In this document: piece by piece, positions 39,241 through 48,648 of the stretch
How positions within the stretch are numbered: position 1 is the stretch's first letter
How the letters are laid out: each line of letters begins with the position of its first letter
DNA from: Opitutales bacterium
Lineage (GTDB): Bacteria; Verrucomicrobiota; Verrucomicrobiia; Opitutales; UBA953
Assembly (NCBI GenBank): GCA_024697185.1
Contig: JAILGB010000029.1
Location: 36,259 to 100,258 of the forward strand
Direction: 5' to 3'
Length of the DNA stretch: 64,000 bases
Translations under genes and position numbers: made by a program
The notes under the pieces: generated by a model
Databases searched by the model: none
Told to the model about the DNA's origin: nothing
What the model saw: only the letters and a program-made list of their open reading frames with translations

Positions 39241-40791
39241 ATGAAAAAATCATCTTTTTACATATCTCTTTTTGCGCTCGCTCTCGGCGGCTGTTGGACG
39301 ATGGCTCCCGATTACGAACGCCCTCAAAGTCCTGTCGGGAACGACCGGTTTAACGGCGCGGGAACGCAAGTCGAGTTGGGTGCCGGGCACGCGGCGTTTT
39401 TGGGATGGAGACATTTTTACAAGGATGAGACGCTGTGCCGTCTGATGCAACAGGGGCTTGAAAACAATCGTGACTTGCGTGTGGCGGTGCTCAATATTGA
39501 AAAACTCGCCGCCGCCTATCGGATCAACCGCTCCCTCTTTTTCCCGTCTGTCAACGGAAACGCTTCGTGGACCCGCACGCGAACGCCGGAAACCGTTCCC
39601 TCCAACGTCACGGGATCGGCATTGAGAACAAACAATTCCCAGGCGGTCGGTTTGATTTCATACGAATTGGATATTTGGGGACGGATCAAGTCTTTGAACG
39701 ATGCTGCTTATGAAAATTATTTGAGAGCGGCGGAAGTGGAGCGGACGGTGCGCATTACGCTCGCGGCTTCGATCGCCCAACAGTATTATGCCTATTCTTT
39801 GGCGACAGAGCAGTTGGAGATTTCTCAAAAAATGCTCGCGTTGGCGAAAGAATATCGCGATATCGTTTCTGAAAATTACAATTCCGGTTTGGTTTCAGAA
39901 CTTGATTTTTCGATGGCGGAAGCGCAGTATCAGCAAACGGTGGACTCAGTGGAGCAGCTCAAGGCAGCCAAGGCGCAGGCTTACAACGCTCTGCAACTTT
40001 TGGTCGGTTCGCAATTGCCGGAGACGCTCGTTCCCGGCAAAAGTTTGACGGATGAGGCTCTCGTGGCGGATTTGCCGGCCGGTCTGCCTTCCGAACTTTT
40101 GACGGCGCGGCCTGATATTTTGGCGGCGGAGCACGCCCTCAAAGCGGCAAATGCGAATATCGGGGCGGCGCGCGCCGCATTTTTCCCGTCGGTGACATTG
40201 ACGGCTTCCGCCGGTTGGGCTGCCGGCGAGCACAATGAACTGCTTCATCGCAACGCCCGGACATGGCAGATTTCCCCGTCTGTCAATCTTCCTATTTTTA
40301 ACGGCGGTCGTCTGGCGGCGGAGCTTGATGTTGCGAAACTTGAGCGCGAGGTCGAGATCGCCAATTATGAAAAGGCGATTCAGGCGGCTTTTAAGGAAGT
40401 TTCCGATGAATTTGCCGTCGCTAACACGATCGAGCAGCGCGTTGCCGCCCAGGATATTTATTTGAAGTCGGAAAAACGCCGTTATGAGATTGTCCGCGAC
40501 AATTACGATTGCGGGAACGCCTCGTCATTAGATGTGATTTTGGCGCATCAGGCATATTTTGGCGCACAGCAATCGGCGCTTGCGACACGCTTTGAGCGGG
40601 TTTGCAACAAGATTCGTTTTTATAAGGCGCTCGGTGGCGGCTGGACAGCGGAAGCCATCGGCGGGAACGAAGAAATCGTATCCGCGGGAACGGAAGAGGG
40701 GCAGGCGTTTGAAGAAGAATTTGTCGATCAAAACCTTGTGCCGACTTCTTGTGAGGCGATGGCCAAAGAATCACTTGAAGATTTTGAATAA
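39241..40791 (+). CDS. RND efflux outer-membrane lipoprotein (NodT/OprM family)
   Basis: LGGCWTMAPDYERP; two OEP repeats. Confidence 0.94.
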   Translation: MKKSSFYISLFALALGGCWTMAPDYERPQSPVGNDRFNGAGTQVELGAGHAAFLGWRHFYKDETLCRLMQQGLENNRDLRVAVLNIEKLAAAYRINRSLFFPSVNGNASWTRTRTPETVPSNVTGSALRTNNSQAVGLISYELDIWGRIKSLNDAAYENYLRAAEVERTVRITLAASIAQQYYAYSLATEQLEISQKMLALAKEYRDIVSENYNSGLVSELDFSMAEAQYQQTVDSVEQLKAAKAQAYNALQLLVGSQLPETLVPGKSLTDEALVADLPAGLPSELLTARPDILAAEHALKAANANIGAARAAFFPSVTLTASAGWAAGEHNELLHRNARTWQISPSVNLPIFNGGRLAAELDVAKLEREVEIANYEKAIQAAFKEVSDEFAVANTIEQRVAAQDIYLKSEKRRYEIVRDNYDCGNASSLDVILAHQAYFGAQQSALATRFERVCNKIRFYKALGGGWTAEAIGGNEEIVSAGTEEGQAFEEEFVDQNLVPTSCEAMAKESLEDFE

Positions 40792-40798
40792 ACGATAA

Positions 40799-41881
40799 AT
40801 GTTTTGGTGCCGGAACATCTTTTTCATCCTCTCGCTGTTGGCGGGAGCGTCAACGCTTTTTGCCGATGATGTTTGGATGGAAAACGGTTCTGTTTTGCGC
40901 GGGCGTGTTCTTTCGATCAATGGTGATTTTGTCGTTTTGGAAACGAATATCACCAACAATAAAGAACTGCGGATCAAGCAAAGTGAGGTGGCGACGATTG
41001 TTATCGAGCATTCTTGTGAGGTGGTGCTCAAAAACGGGGAACGCCTTGTCGGCCCTCTCGACGCTTCGACGACGGACGGTTTTTTGATCGTCGGCGGGAA
41101 GGAGATTTTTGTCGAGGACATTCGCGAAGTCTTTACCAAAGACGCACAGCAGCTGTTGATCGAGGCGGCAGAGCGGCAGCGTTTTAAAACCGAAATCGAA
41201 TTGGGCTTGAGGCTCAACGCGCAACAGGGCAATACGGAATCCTTGAATGGCGGCCTGCATTTTGATCTGGTGACAAAAAACGATAAAAAACAACTTAAAA
41301 TTTATTCAAAATATCTCTACGGCAAGGTTCGCAGCTATAACGACAGGTGGACGAAGTCGAATGATAAGTTTTTGGCGGGCATCGAGTGGCGCGATGATTT
41401 TTACGATCCCGTCCTTTGGTATATTTTGACGGAAAACGGCTATGATCATACGCTCAATCAGCGTTTTAGCGATTATTCGGCACTCGGTCTCGGTGTGAAC
41501 ATTATAAAAGAAGACAAGCATTCCTTGATTTTTCGAATGGGTCTTTCCTATCGCTATGATGATTTGCACGACTATATGAACACTTGGGAAGTCGGCAAAA
41601 AGTATGACAACACGAGTGTTGCCGGTCTTGATGTCGCCGTTTCCCATGAGTATAAGTGGTCGCAGAGCAAAGTTGTAACCGAGTTGAAATATTCGCCGTC
41701 TTTCGACAGTTATCGCGATCACTATGTCGCCACATGCGAAAGCTATTATCAGGCGGAGCTTCCGAGTTTTCAAAATATGTATATCCGTCTCGGGATGAGG
41801 CATGATTACGATTCCACGCGGGAGTATCCTAAAAAACTCGACAGCTATTATTACACTTCCCTGGTTTTCAAGTGGAAATAG
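40799..41881 (+). CDS. DUF481 outer-membrane protein
   Basis: DDVWMENGSVLRGRVLSINGDFVVLET...; C-terminal beta-barrel pattern ending FKWK. Confidence 0.78.
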   Translation: MFWCRNIFFILSLLAGASTLFADDVWMENGSVLRGRVLSINGDFVVLETNITNNKELRIKQSEVATIVIEHSCEVVLKNGERLVGPLDASTTDGFLIVGGKEIFVEDIREVFTKDAQQLLIEAAERQRFKTEIELGLRLNAQQGNTESLNGGLHFDLVTKNDKKQLKIYSKYLYGKVRSYNDRWTKSNDKFLAGIEWRDDFYDPVLWYILTENGYDHTLNQRFSDYSALGLGVNIIKEDKHSLIFRMGLSYRYDDLHDYMNTWEVGKKYDNTSVAGLDVAVSHEYKWSQSKVVTELKYSPSFDSYRDHYVATCESYYQAELPSFQNMYIRLGMRHDYDSTREYPKKLDSYYYTSLVFKWK

Positions 41882-41897
41882 TTTTTGCGTTTGGCGG

Positions 41898-41934
41898 GAA
41901 CGCGACAAAAGGCGGGAACGATTTTGTCGCGTTC
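41898..41934 (+). terminator. Hairpin with motif in loop, downstream of DUF481 gene
   Basis: GAACGCGACAAAA-GGCGGGAACGA-TTTTGTCGCGTTC perfect 13-bp stem. Confidence 0.75.
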
Positions 41935-42012
41935 TGCGTTTTTATAATTGCGTTCCCGTATTCCCGGCTTTAGAATATTGATACTTTTTAATTAACGAAA
42001 CCTACTCCTATT

Positions 42013-42903
42013 ATGAGCGATAAATGCTGCTGTTGTGGCTTTCATATTCCATCGTTGGTAAAAAAATACCTGATGGCTGTGACGGGCCTTGTTTTGGTCT
42101 TGTTCCTGTTGGTGCATGTTGTCGGCAACCTTCAGATGTTCCAAGACCCTTCTCACATCAATACCTATGCCCATTTGTTGCATAGCTTGCCTCCCGTCTG
42201 CCTTTGGGGCTTCCGGGCTTTCATCTTGCTGTGCTTCGTAGTGCACTTCGGCATCGCGATCAAGTTGAAGATTGAAAATTTGAACGCGCGCGGTCCCGAA
42301 GGCTATTTGACCAAATCGACGCGCTATGCCGCATGGTCCGCCCGTATGATGGTCATTTCCGGCATCATCGTTCTGCTGTTTGTCTTCGGACATATTATTC
42401 ATTTTACAATCTTAAAAGAGGCCGGTGCGGACTGCCTGGCGCAGTTTAAAGACGCCGCGACGATCACCGCGTTTGGCGATCACGGTCTTTTCGGCTATCT
42501 TGGCACGCACGGTCCGGCAGAAGGCGGCGCGATCACCTATAAGGTTTTTGACGTTTACGGCATGGTTTATGCCGGCTTCTCCTGCCCTTGGATTGCCGGA
42601 GCGTATGTCATCGCGATGTTGGCGCTGTTGTCGCACCTTTCGCATGGTGCACATTCAATGTTCCAGTCGATCGGATGGCGCAACGAGACGCTCCGTCCGA
42701 TTCTTCGCGGTGTCGCAGTCGTTTATGCGGTCGTAGTCTGCGGCGGTCTGCTCGCCGTTCCCGCGGCAATCCAACTCGACCAGCATGTCGATACGGGACT
42801 TTTCCCGACAGTTCACAAAACGGCCTGTTGCGCCTGTGACGCAACGCCGGAGAACAATGTGCCTGCAACGGAACCCGAAGTCATCGTCACTATTCAACAA
42901 TAA
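42013..42903 (+). CDS. sdhC: Succinate dehydrogenase cytochrome b subunit
   Basis: SLVKKYLMAVTGLVLVLFLLVHVVGNLQMF; upstream of sdhA/sdhB. Confidence 0.93.
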   Translation: MSDKCCCCGFHIPSLVKKYLMAVTGLVLVLFLLVHVVGNLQMFQDPSHINTYAHLLHSLPPVCLWGFRAFILLCFVVHFGIAIKLKIENLNARGPEGYLTKSTRYAAWSARMMVISGIIVLLFVFGHIIHFTILKEAGADCLAQFKDAATITAFGDHGLFGYLGTHGPAEGGAITYKVFDVYGMVYAGFSCPWIAGAYVIAMLALLSHLSHGAHSMFQSIGWRNETLRPILRGVAVVYAVVVCGGLLAVPAAIQLDQHVDTGLFPTVHKTACCACDATPENNVPATEPEVIVTIQQ

Positions 42904-42926
42904 CGCGATAGAAAGTCTTTAAGATT

Positions 42927-44927
42927 ATGTCAAATCCCGAAATTTCTTTTTCAGAAAAGTGGAAATCCGCAACAGATCCCAATGATTTTGCCAAGACGAT
43001 TTCCTTAATCCCGGACGGACCGCTTGCGGAAAAATGGAGTAAGCGCAAGTTTGAATACAAGCTTGTCAATCCCGCCAACCGTCGCAAATTTCATGTGATC
43101 GTTGTCGGCTCCGGACTCGCGGGCGGCGCTTGCGCGGCCTCATTGGGCGAGATGGGTTTTAATGTCAGCTGTTTCTGTTATCAGGACAGCCCCCGTCGTG
43201 CCCACTCGATTGCGGCGCAGGGCGGTATCAATGCAGCCAAGTGCTACCAAAACGACGGCGACTCCGTCTATCGCCTTTTCTACGATACGATCAAGGGCGG
43301 CGATTTCCGCGCTCGTGAAGGCAATGTTTATCGTTTGGCGGAGGTCTCCAACTCGATTATCGACCAATGCGTGGCGCAAGGTGTTCCTTTTGCCCGCGAA
43401 TACGGAGGAACTTTGGCGAACCGTTCGTTCGGCGGCGCACAGGTTTCCCGCACTTTTTATGCTCGCGGACAAACGGGACAGCAGCTTTTGCTCGGCGCCT
43501 ATTCCGCATTGTCCAAGCAGATCGGTCTCGGCACGGTTAAAATGTACAATCGCCATGAGATGATGGATCTCGTGATTGTCAACGGCGAGGCCAAGGGCAT
43601 CGTCACGCGCAATATGATCACGGGCGAAATCAAGTCTTGGAATGCTGACTGCGTGGTGCTCTGCACGGGCGGCTACGGGAACGTTTTCTATCTTTCCACA
43701 AACGCTCAAGGTTGCAATGTGACGGCTGCGTTCCGCGCTTTCAAACACGGCGCCGGTTTTGCGAATCCCTGCTACACGCAGATTCATCCGACTTGCATTC
43801 CCGTCCATGGAGACCAGCAGTCCAAATTGACACTGATGTCCGAGTCGTTGCGTAACGACGGACGCGTTTGGGTGCCGAAGACACGCGAACAGGCAAAAGC
43901 GATCCGCGAGGGCAAACTCAACCCCAACGATGTTGCGGAAGAAGATCGCGACTATTATCTCGAACGCAAATATCCGTCGTTCGGCAACTTGGCTCCGCGC
44001 GATATTTCTTCGCGTGCGGCGAAGGAGGCTTGTGACGATGAGCGCGGTGTCGCTTCGACGGGTCGCGGCGTGTTCCTCGATTTTCGTGACGCCATCAACC
44101 GTTTGGGTGAAGATGTGATCCGGGATCGCTACGGAAACCTTTTTGATATGTATGAAAATATCACAGGCGTCAATCCGTATAAGAATCCGATGCAGATTTA
44201 TCCCGCTTCGCACTATACGATGGGCGGCCTTTGGGTCGATTACAACTTGATGTCCACAATCCCCGGTCTTTTTGTCGGCGGCGAGGCCAACTTCTCCGAC
44301 CACGGCGCAAACCGCCTTGGAGCTTCGGCGTTGATGCAGGGACTTTCGGACGGCTACTTTGTTTTGCCGGCATCTGTTCCCAACTATTTGGCGAAATGCG
44401 GCCTCAAAGGCGCCCCCAAGAAGGAGGATCATCCCGAATATGCGGCTGCGGAAGCGGCGGTTCGGGAACGCATCGAGAAATTGATGTCAGTTCACGGCAA
44501 CAAATCTCCGCGAGCCATTCACCACGAACTCGGAAAAATCATCTGGGAAAAATGCGGTATGGCGCGCACAGAGGAAGGTTTGAAATCCGCGATTGAGGAA
44601 ATCAAGGCCTTGCGCGAGGAATTTTGGAAAAATGTCAAAATCGTCGGCACGGCGGATTCGCTCAATATCGAGCTCGAACGTGCCGCCCGTGTGGCGGACT
44701 TCCTTGATTTCGCAATCCTTCTCTGCAAGGACGCTCTCGAACGTCGCGAATCTTGCGGCGGACATTTCCGTGCGGAGTTCCAGACGGAAGAGGGTGAAGC
44801 TTTGCGTGTTGACGAAAAGTTCCACCATGTCGGCGTTTGGGAATACAAGGGGGACGACGATTTTGTGCGCGTGCAAGAACCGCTCGTGTATGAAAATGTT
44901 CACTTGGCGACCCGTTCGTATAAATAA
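42927..44927 (+). CDS. sdhA: Succinate dehydrogenase/fumarate reductase flavoprotein subunit
   Basis: [35 protein letters not shown]. Confidence 0.96.
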   Translation: MSNPEISFSEKWKSATDPNDFAKTISLIPDGPLAEKWSKRKFEYKLVNPANRRKFHVIVVGSGLAGGACAASLGEMGFNVSCFCYQDSPRRAHSIAAQGGINAAKCYQNDGDSVYRLFYDTIKGGDFRAREGNVYRLAEVSNSIIDQCVAQGVPFAREYGGTLANRSFGGAQVSRTFYARGQTGQQLLLGAYSALSKQIGLGTVKMYNRHEMMDLVIVNGEAKGIVTRNMITGEIKSWNADCVVLCTGGYGNVFYLSTNAQGCNVTAAFRAFKHGAGFANPCYTQIHPTCIPVHGDQQSKLTLMSESLRNDGRVWVPKTREQAKAIREGKLNPNDVAEEDRDYYLERKYPSFGNLAPRDISSRAAKEACDDERGVASTGRGVFLDFRDAINRLGEDVIRDRYGNLFDMYENITGVNPYKNPMQIYPASHYTMGGLWVDYNLMSTIPGLFVGGEANFSDHGANRLGASALMQGLSDGYFVLPASVPNYLAKCGLKGAPKKEDHPEYAAAEAAVRERIEKLMSVHGNKSPRAIHHELGKIIWEKCGMARTEEGLKSAIEEIKALREEFWKNVKIVGTADSLNIELERAARVADFLDFAILLCKDALERRESCGGHFRAEFQTEEGEALRVDEKFHHVGVWEYKGDDDFVRVQEPLVYENVHLATRSYK

Positions 44928-44952
44928 GCTAACCTTCAAACCTTTTTAAAAC

Positions 44953-45744
44953 ATGTCTGAAGAAAAAACACTTTCCCTTACACTTAAAGTTTGGCGTCAA
45001 TCCAAAGCGGATGCGAAAGGTCATTTTGAAACTTACAAAGTTTCGAATGTTTCGACCGGCTCCTCTTTCCTTGAGATGCTGGACATTCTTAACGAAGATC
45101 TCGTGGCGCAAGGCAAGGAGCCGATCGCGTTTGACCACGATTGCCGCGAAGGCATTTGCGGCATGTGCTCGATGACAATCAACGGTATGCCTCACGGTCC
45201 CTTGCCGGGCGTGACGACTTGCCAGTTGCACATGCGCAATTTCCGCGACGGCGAGACGATTACGATTGAGCCGTGGCGCGCGAAGCCGTTCCCGGTGATC
45301 AAAGACCTTATTGTCGATCGCACGGCATTTGACAAGATCATTCAGGCTGGCGGTTTTGTTTCCGTGCGCACGGGCTCGGCGATTGACGCCAACATTATCC
45401 CCATTGCCAAGGAGACGGCGGACCTCGCGATGGACGCGGCGGAATGCATCGGTTGCGGCGCTTGCGTTGCGGCTTGCAAAAATGCATCGGCGATGCTTTT
45501 TGTCTCGTCTAAAGTCACCCAGCTCAATACGCTCCCGCAGGGACAGCCGGAAAAAGACCGTCGTGTGCTCGCAATGGTCAAGGCAATGGACGATGCCGGA
45601 TTCGGCAACTGCTCCAACTTGGGCGAGTGCCAGGCCGTTTGCCCCAAAGGACAGACGCTTGATTTCATCGCTAAGATGAATCGCGACTACGCGGTGGCAT
45701 CCATCAAAAAATTGTTCAAATCTCGCGGTAAGAGCAGAAAATAA
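44953..45744 (+). CDS. sdhB: Succinate dehydrogenase/fumarate reductase iron-sulfur subunit
   Basis: [36 protein letters not shown]. Confidence 0.96.
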   Translation: MSEEKTLSLTLKVWRQSKADAKGHFETYKVSNVSTGSSFLEMLDILNEDLVAQGKEPIAFDHDCREGICGMCSMTINGMPHGPLPGVTTCQLHMRNFRDGETITIEPWRAKPFPVIKDLIVDRTAFDKIIQAGGFVSVRTGSAIDANIIPIAKETADLAMDAAECIGCGACVAACKNASAMLFVSSKVTQLNTLPQGQPEKDRRVLAMVKAMDDAGFGNCSNLGECQAVCPKGQTLDFIAKMNRDYAVASIKKLFKSRGKSRK

Positions 45745-45763
45745 ACTGCAGGTTTTGAAATTT

Positions 45764-45801
45764 AAAAACCGTTCCCGTCAAAGTTTCGGGAACGGTTTTT
45801 T
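45764..45801 (+). terminator. Terminator after sdhB using a motif pair
   Basis: AAAAACCGTTCCCG-TCAAAGTTT-CGGGAACGGTTTTT perfect 14-bp stem. Confidence 0.9.
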
Positions 45802-45861
45802 GTTTGCGGCATTATTTGATTTGTCTTTTGCCGCCGGCGAGCAATTCTTTCTCGCGCCCGT

Positions 45862-48621
45862 TTGAATATGACTATAAAATTGAGGGTAATGCGCGTTGCG
45901 ATTCCATTTTTATTTTTGTTTGCTGCGGGAACTGCCATTTCCGCGGCGGAGACGATTTCTGAGAATACGGAAAAAGGGTCCGGTTGGGTTTCGACAGAGA
46001 ATATTGATATTGTCGCGGGAACGCTTTCGCTTTCCAATGCGACGATTTCACACGATGTCACGATTACGGCGGGAACGTTTACGAATACGGGAACGCTTGC
46101 GGTTACCGGGAATCTCAGCGTTGCCGACGGCACGACTTTCACCCTCAACGATGCTCAGTTTGGTGGCAATATCGATGTCGCTTCCGGTGCGGGAACGGCG
46201 ACATTTAATTTGTCGGGAACCGCCAATGCGATTGGTGCCGCGAGCGGCAATTTTGCATTTGTCCTTGCAGAGAATTCGGCTCTTGTTTTAAATTCTGCTT
46301 TTTCGGGAACGCTGTCCGCGTTGACTTTGTCAGACAGTTCGTCGGTCAAGTTTTTGGGGAACGCGACCTTGGGGACTTCTTCGGTGGCGATTGCTCCGGC
46401 GGCGGGAACGCTTGATTTTGCATCGGGTGTTTCCACTTTTGCCTCGGCGACGGATTTGTCGTCGGCGACAGTTTTGCTGAACGGCGGGGATTTGGCAGGC
46501 GAGGATTTGACTTTGGGGAATGTTTCTGTTTTGGCGGATACGGCGCTTGGCGGGAATATTACGGTTTCGTCATTGCTTGCAGGCGAATCCACAGCGATGC
46601 TTACCATCGCATCAGGTAAGCAGTTGCAGATCAGCAATGCGGTTTCCTATTATAGCAACGTTCTTGTTTCGACAGCGGGGGTGCTGACGGTCGGTGGCGC
46701 GGGAACCTTGTCGGGCAGTGGCAATACGCTGACTTTTTTGTCGATTGCTTCGGGTGGCGGTTTTGTTTTGGCTGCCGATGTCAGCGGACAGACATTGAAT
46801 GTCGCGCCCGATACGAAATTAATTTTGGATACGCCGGCGACGATTACAAAAATCAATCTGACGTCGGGAACGCTTGGCGCCAATCAGCCGGCGACGGTTA
46901 CCGATCTCGATGTCAGCGGAGCATCCGTTATCGACAGTTCTTCGATGATCTCGGTCAGCAACCAGGTCAATCCGATGGGCACGCTCACGATCACTTCCGG
47001 CAGCACTTTGGATGCGACGATGAGTCTGACGCGCGTCAATGCAGTTTTGGATGGGGCGGGAACGCTAAAGGGCGATTTGAATCTTACGGCGGGAACGCTC
47101 GGAATCGCTTCAGTTGACGGCAATGTGATTTCTTCGGGCACTTCAAAAAAGACGGTCAATGCCGCGAACCTTAGCGTTACGGGGACCTGGACCAATACGG
47201 GTGTTGTGGATTTGGCGAACAATCTGGCGACACTGACGATTGCCGGCGGTGCTTTGAACAATTCCGGAACACTTATTGTCAACGGCTCGACTTTTGTCGC
47301 AAACGGCATCAACAACACGGGAACGCTGCAGATAAATGCCGGTGCGGATCTCGTGGGAACGGCGGTCACCTTCGCGACTGGCAGCACGCTTGTAATCGAT
47401 GTTTCGCAGATGGCGAGCAATGACACTTTTGACGCGATTGCCGGATTGACTTCGACTTCCTTTGGCGGTGTAAATTTGCGGTCAACTTCGGGCGCTTCGC
47501 TCGACGGCCGGTTTTCTTGGAGCGGCAGCACTTGGATTTTTTTGGGTTTGGACGGTCGTGTTGTCAAAACAACGATTTATCCGGAGTTTTTGCGGGAACA
47601 GGCTTTGCAGACTTTCCGTTTTGCGGAGACGGTCGTGGGACAGATTGAAGCAGCCTCGGTGAGAAAGCCGCTTTTTGGCGCAACCCGCAAAACCTCACAC
47701 TATATGCGCGGTTATTTGGAGCGTTCCCGTCGTTTTGATCGCAGTGAAAACAAGCCGGAAATCGTTCCCGTGGAGGAAGAAAATCCCGGAGATTATGCAA
47801 AGCGATTTGAAAAAGCCCTGGCGCATGCCTGGATTGCGGGAACGACGGCGAACTCGACACGGGAACGCAAAAGCGATTTTTTGAAATATGAAATGGATGC
47901 GCGATCGGTCTTGCTCGGCACCGATTTGCCGTTTTCGGAGACATGGTCTTCGGGCTTGACTTTGTCCAGCACGCGTCAGACGCTCAAAACTTTAGGCGAG
48001 CCGCTTTCTCACAAACTGGAAACGGATTTTTATCAAGGTTTGGCGTATTTGCGTTACAGTGATCGGGAAGGCGACAGCGCGACATTCGCATTTTTTGGCG
48101 GGAACGCTTCGACGGATTCGACGCGCGGGAGCGTCGGGGCGGATTTTGACTCCTGGCAAATGGGCGCGCTGATGGATTTGAGTATGGGATTCATGCCGTC
48201 GGTGACATCTCTTTGGCGGATGCATATGGGCTTGAAGACGGTTTATTCCCATAGCGACAGTTTTGAAGAGTCGGGAACGGCAGGTGCGCTGAGTGTCGAA
48301 TCCGCACACGCTTGGGTGTCCCGGGCATCGTTGGGAACGACTTACGCCTGGCTGCCGGTCGATCCGGTTCAGATTTCCTGCGATTTTCGCCTTATTTATG
48401 ATTTTGGCAGTCGTCAAAACGGCATCAGCGCCTACGATGTCGATACGGTTTCCGATGTGCGATTGCTGGGACGCAAATATGAAAATTTCGCGTGGCAGTT
48501 AAATTTGTCGGGCGATTGGCAAATCAATGAGAATTTTTCCGTCTTCGGCGGCATTACGGGAACGAAGCGTAAAAAATCGGATGAAATCCAATTGACAATC
48601 GGCGCGCGCATGGCATTTTAG
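45862..48621 (+). CDS. Autotransporter domain-containing protein
   Basis: Signal peptide, beta-helical repeat passenger, C-terminal barrel ending TIGARMAF. Confidence 0.88.
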   Translation: MNMTIKLRVMRVAIPFLFLFAAGTAISAAETISENTEKGSGWVSTENIDIVAGTLSLSNATISHDVTITAGTFTNTGTLAVTGNLSVADGTTFTLNDAQFGGNIDVASGAGTATFNLSGTANAIGAASGNFAFVLAENSALVLNSAFSGTLSALTLSDSSSVKFLGNATLGTSSVAIAPAAGTLDFASGVSTFASATDLSSATVLLNGGDLAGEDLTLGNVSVLADTALGGNITVSSLLAGESTAMLTIASGKQLQISNAVSYYSNVLVSTAGVLTVGGAGTLSGSGNTLTFLSIASGGGFVLAADVSGQTLNVAPDTKLILDTPATITKINLTSGTLGANQPATVTDLDVSGASVIDSSSMISVSNQVNPMGTLTITSGSTLDATMSLTRVNAVLDGAGTLKGDLNLTAGTLGIASVDGNVISSGTSKKTVNAANLSVTGTWTNTGVVDLANNLATLTIAGGALNNSGTLIVNGSTFVANGINNTGTLQINAGADLVGTAVTFATGSTLVIDVSQMASNDTFDAIAGLTSTSFGGVNLRSTSGASLDGRFSWSGSTWIFLGLDGRVVKTTIYPEFLREQALQTFRFAETVVGQIEAASVRKPLFGATRKTSHYMRGYLERSRRFDRSENKPEIVPVEEENPGDYAKRFEKALAHAWIAGTTANSTRERKSDFLKYEMDARSVLLGTDLPFSETWSSGLTLSSTRQTLKTLGEPLSHKLETDFYQGLAYLRYSDREGDSATFAFFGGNASTDSTRGSVGADFDSWQMGALMDLSMGFMPSVTSLWRMHMGLKTVYSHSDSFEESGTAGALSVESAHAWVSRASLGTTYAWLPVDPVQISCDFRLIYDFGSRQNGISAYDVDTVSDVRLLGRKYENFAWQLNLSGDWQINENFSVFGGITGTKRKKSDEIQLTIGARMAF

Positions 48622-48648
48622 TCTTGTTGTCTTCGCGTTTTTGGGAAA

